Shown here: in pieces, positions 63,857 through 64,000 of the stretch | Layout: the number at the start of each line of letters is the position of its first letter | How positions within the stretch are numbered: position 1 is the first letter of the stretch | Made by a program: the position numbers and the translations under genes | The notes under the pieces: generated by a model | Told to the model about the DNA's origin: nothing | Databases searched by the model: none | What the model saw: only the letters and a program-made list of their open reading frames with translations | Origin: Athripsodes cinereus | Lineage: Eukaryota; Arthropoda; Insecta; Trichoptera; Leptoceridae | Direction of reading: 5' to 3' | Length of the DNA stretch: 64,000 nt | Assembly: GCA_947579605.1 (NCBI GenBank) | Contig: OX388322.1 | Span: forward strand, 6,758,001-6,822,000

Positions 63857-64000
63857 GTGATGTGAGTAGAGAAAATTCTCCGGAGAAATTTCTCGAGAAC
63901 GAGAAATTTCTCCGAGAATTTCTCCTCTGAAAGAAGAGAAATTTCTCTGATTTTTTCCCATGGGGATTCCCCTATTATTTATTGGCGATAATGCGGCGGA
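63857..64000 (+). mobile_element. End of a TIR element with GAGAAATTTCTC-rich terminus, cut by the window edge
   Basis: TAGTGATGTGAGTAG is followed by overlapping copies of GAGAAATTTCTC and TCTCCGGAGAAATT words (63873-63945). This is the same architecture as 20143-21498: a GATGTG-containing tip followed by a subterminal zone built from one short self-complementary word. Only the left side is in view. Confidence 0.5.

Overview
The window is AT-rich, repeat-dominated intergenic DNA from a eukaryote, almost certainly an insect. Lepidoptera or Hemiptera fit best because of the kinds of LINE 3' ends, tRNA-headed SINEs and TIR elements present, but the sequence alone does not fix the order. There are no operons, no long intact cellular genes, no rRNA, no canonical tRNA gene and no CRISPR array. 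The only candidate for host coding sequence is one weak possible exon on the minus strand near 1675-1955. Practically everything else that can be named is a transposable element or its debris.

Layout. 1-6560: anonymous AT-rich DNA with foldback elements (695-910, 5599-5733), SINE fragments and one copy of a two-copy repeat. 6579-7720: two adjacent LINE 3' ends from different families, the first with a perfect 13-bp target-site duplication (TSD). 8640-25330: scattered decayed LINE C-terminal fragments, several MITE-like TIR elements (17243-17423, 17983-18375, 20143-21498, 22203-22362) and copies of a dispersed repeat here called R2rep (unrelated to the rDNA R2 element). 26063-28005: an apparent three-layer nest, a LINE with a 9-bp TSD inside a TIR element inside an R2rep copy. 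28906-36500: more foldback/TIR repeats, two or three tRNA-derived SINE types and two fragments of LINE family B. 38962-40061: a TIR element followed by a young 5'-truncated LINE (12-bp TSD, uninterrupted frame). 41000-46200: LINE pieces, a 218-bp near-perfect palindrome (44918-45135) and a TIR-bounded element carrying a LINE domain (45444-46194).

The main structure is 47963-56368: an 8.4-kb LTR retrotransposon with two 2,539-bp direct terminal repeats that differ at one base that I found. It has a 4-bp TSD (CTGG), a candidate primer-binding site resembling the proline-tRNA type, and a polypurine tract abutting the 3' LTR, but no gag or pol reading frame in its 3.3-kb interior. It is a LARD-like, recently inserted, non-autonomous element. 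It sits inside a minus-strand LINE (family C), whose halves flank it. 56373-64000 returns to SINEs, R2rep copies, foldbacks, a LINE fragment and, at the right edge, one end of another repeat-rich element.

No gene network can be described: the elements presumably depend on reverse transcriptases, integrases or transposases encoded elsewhere. Element names such as LINE-A to LINE-I, SINE1, R2rep and MITE-D are local labels for this report.
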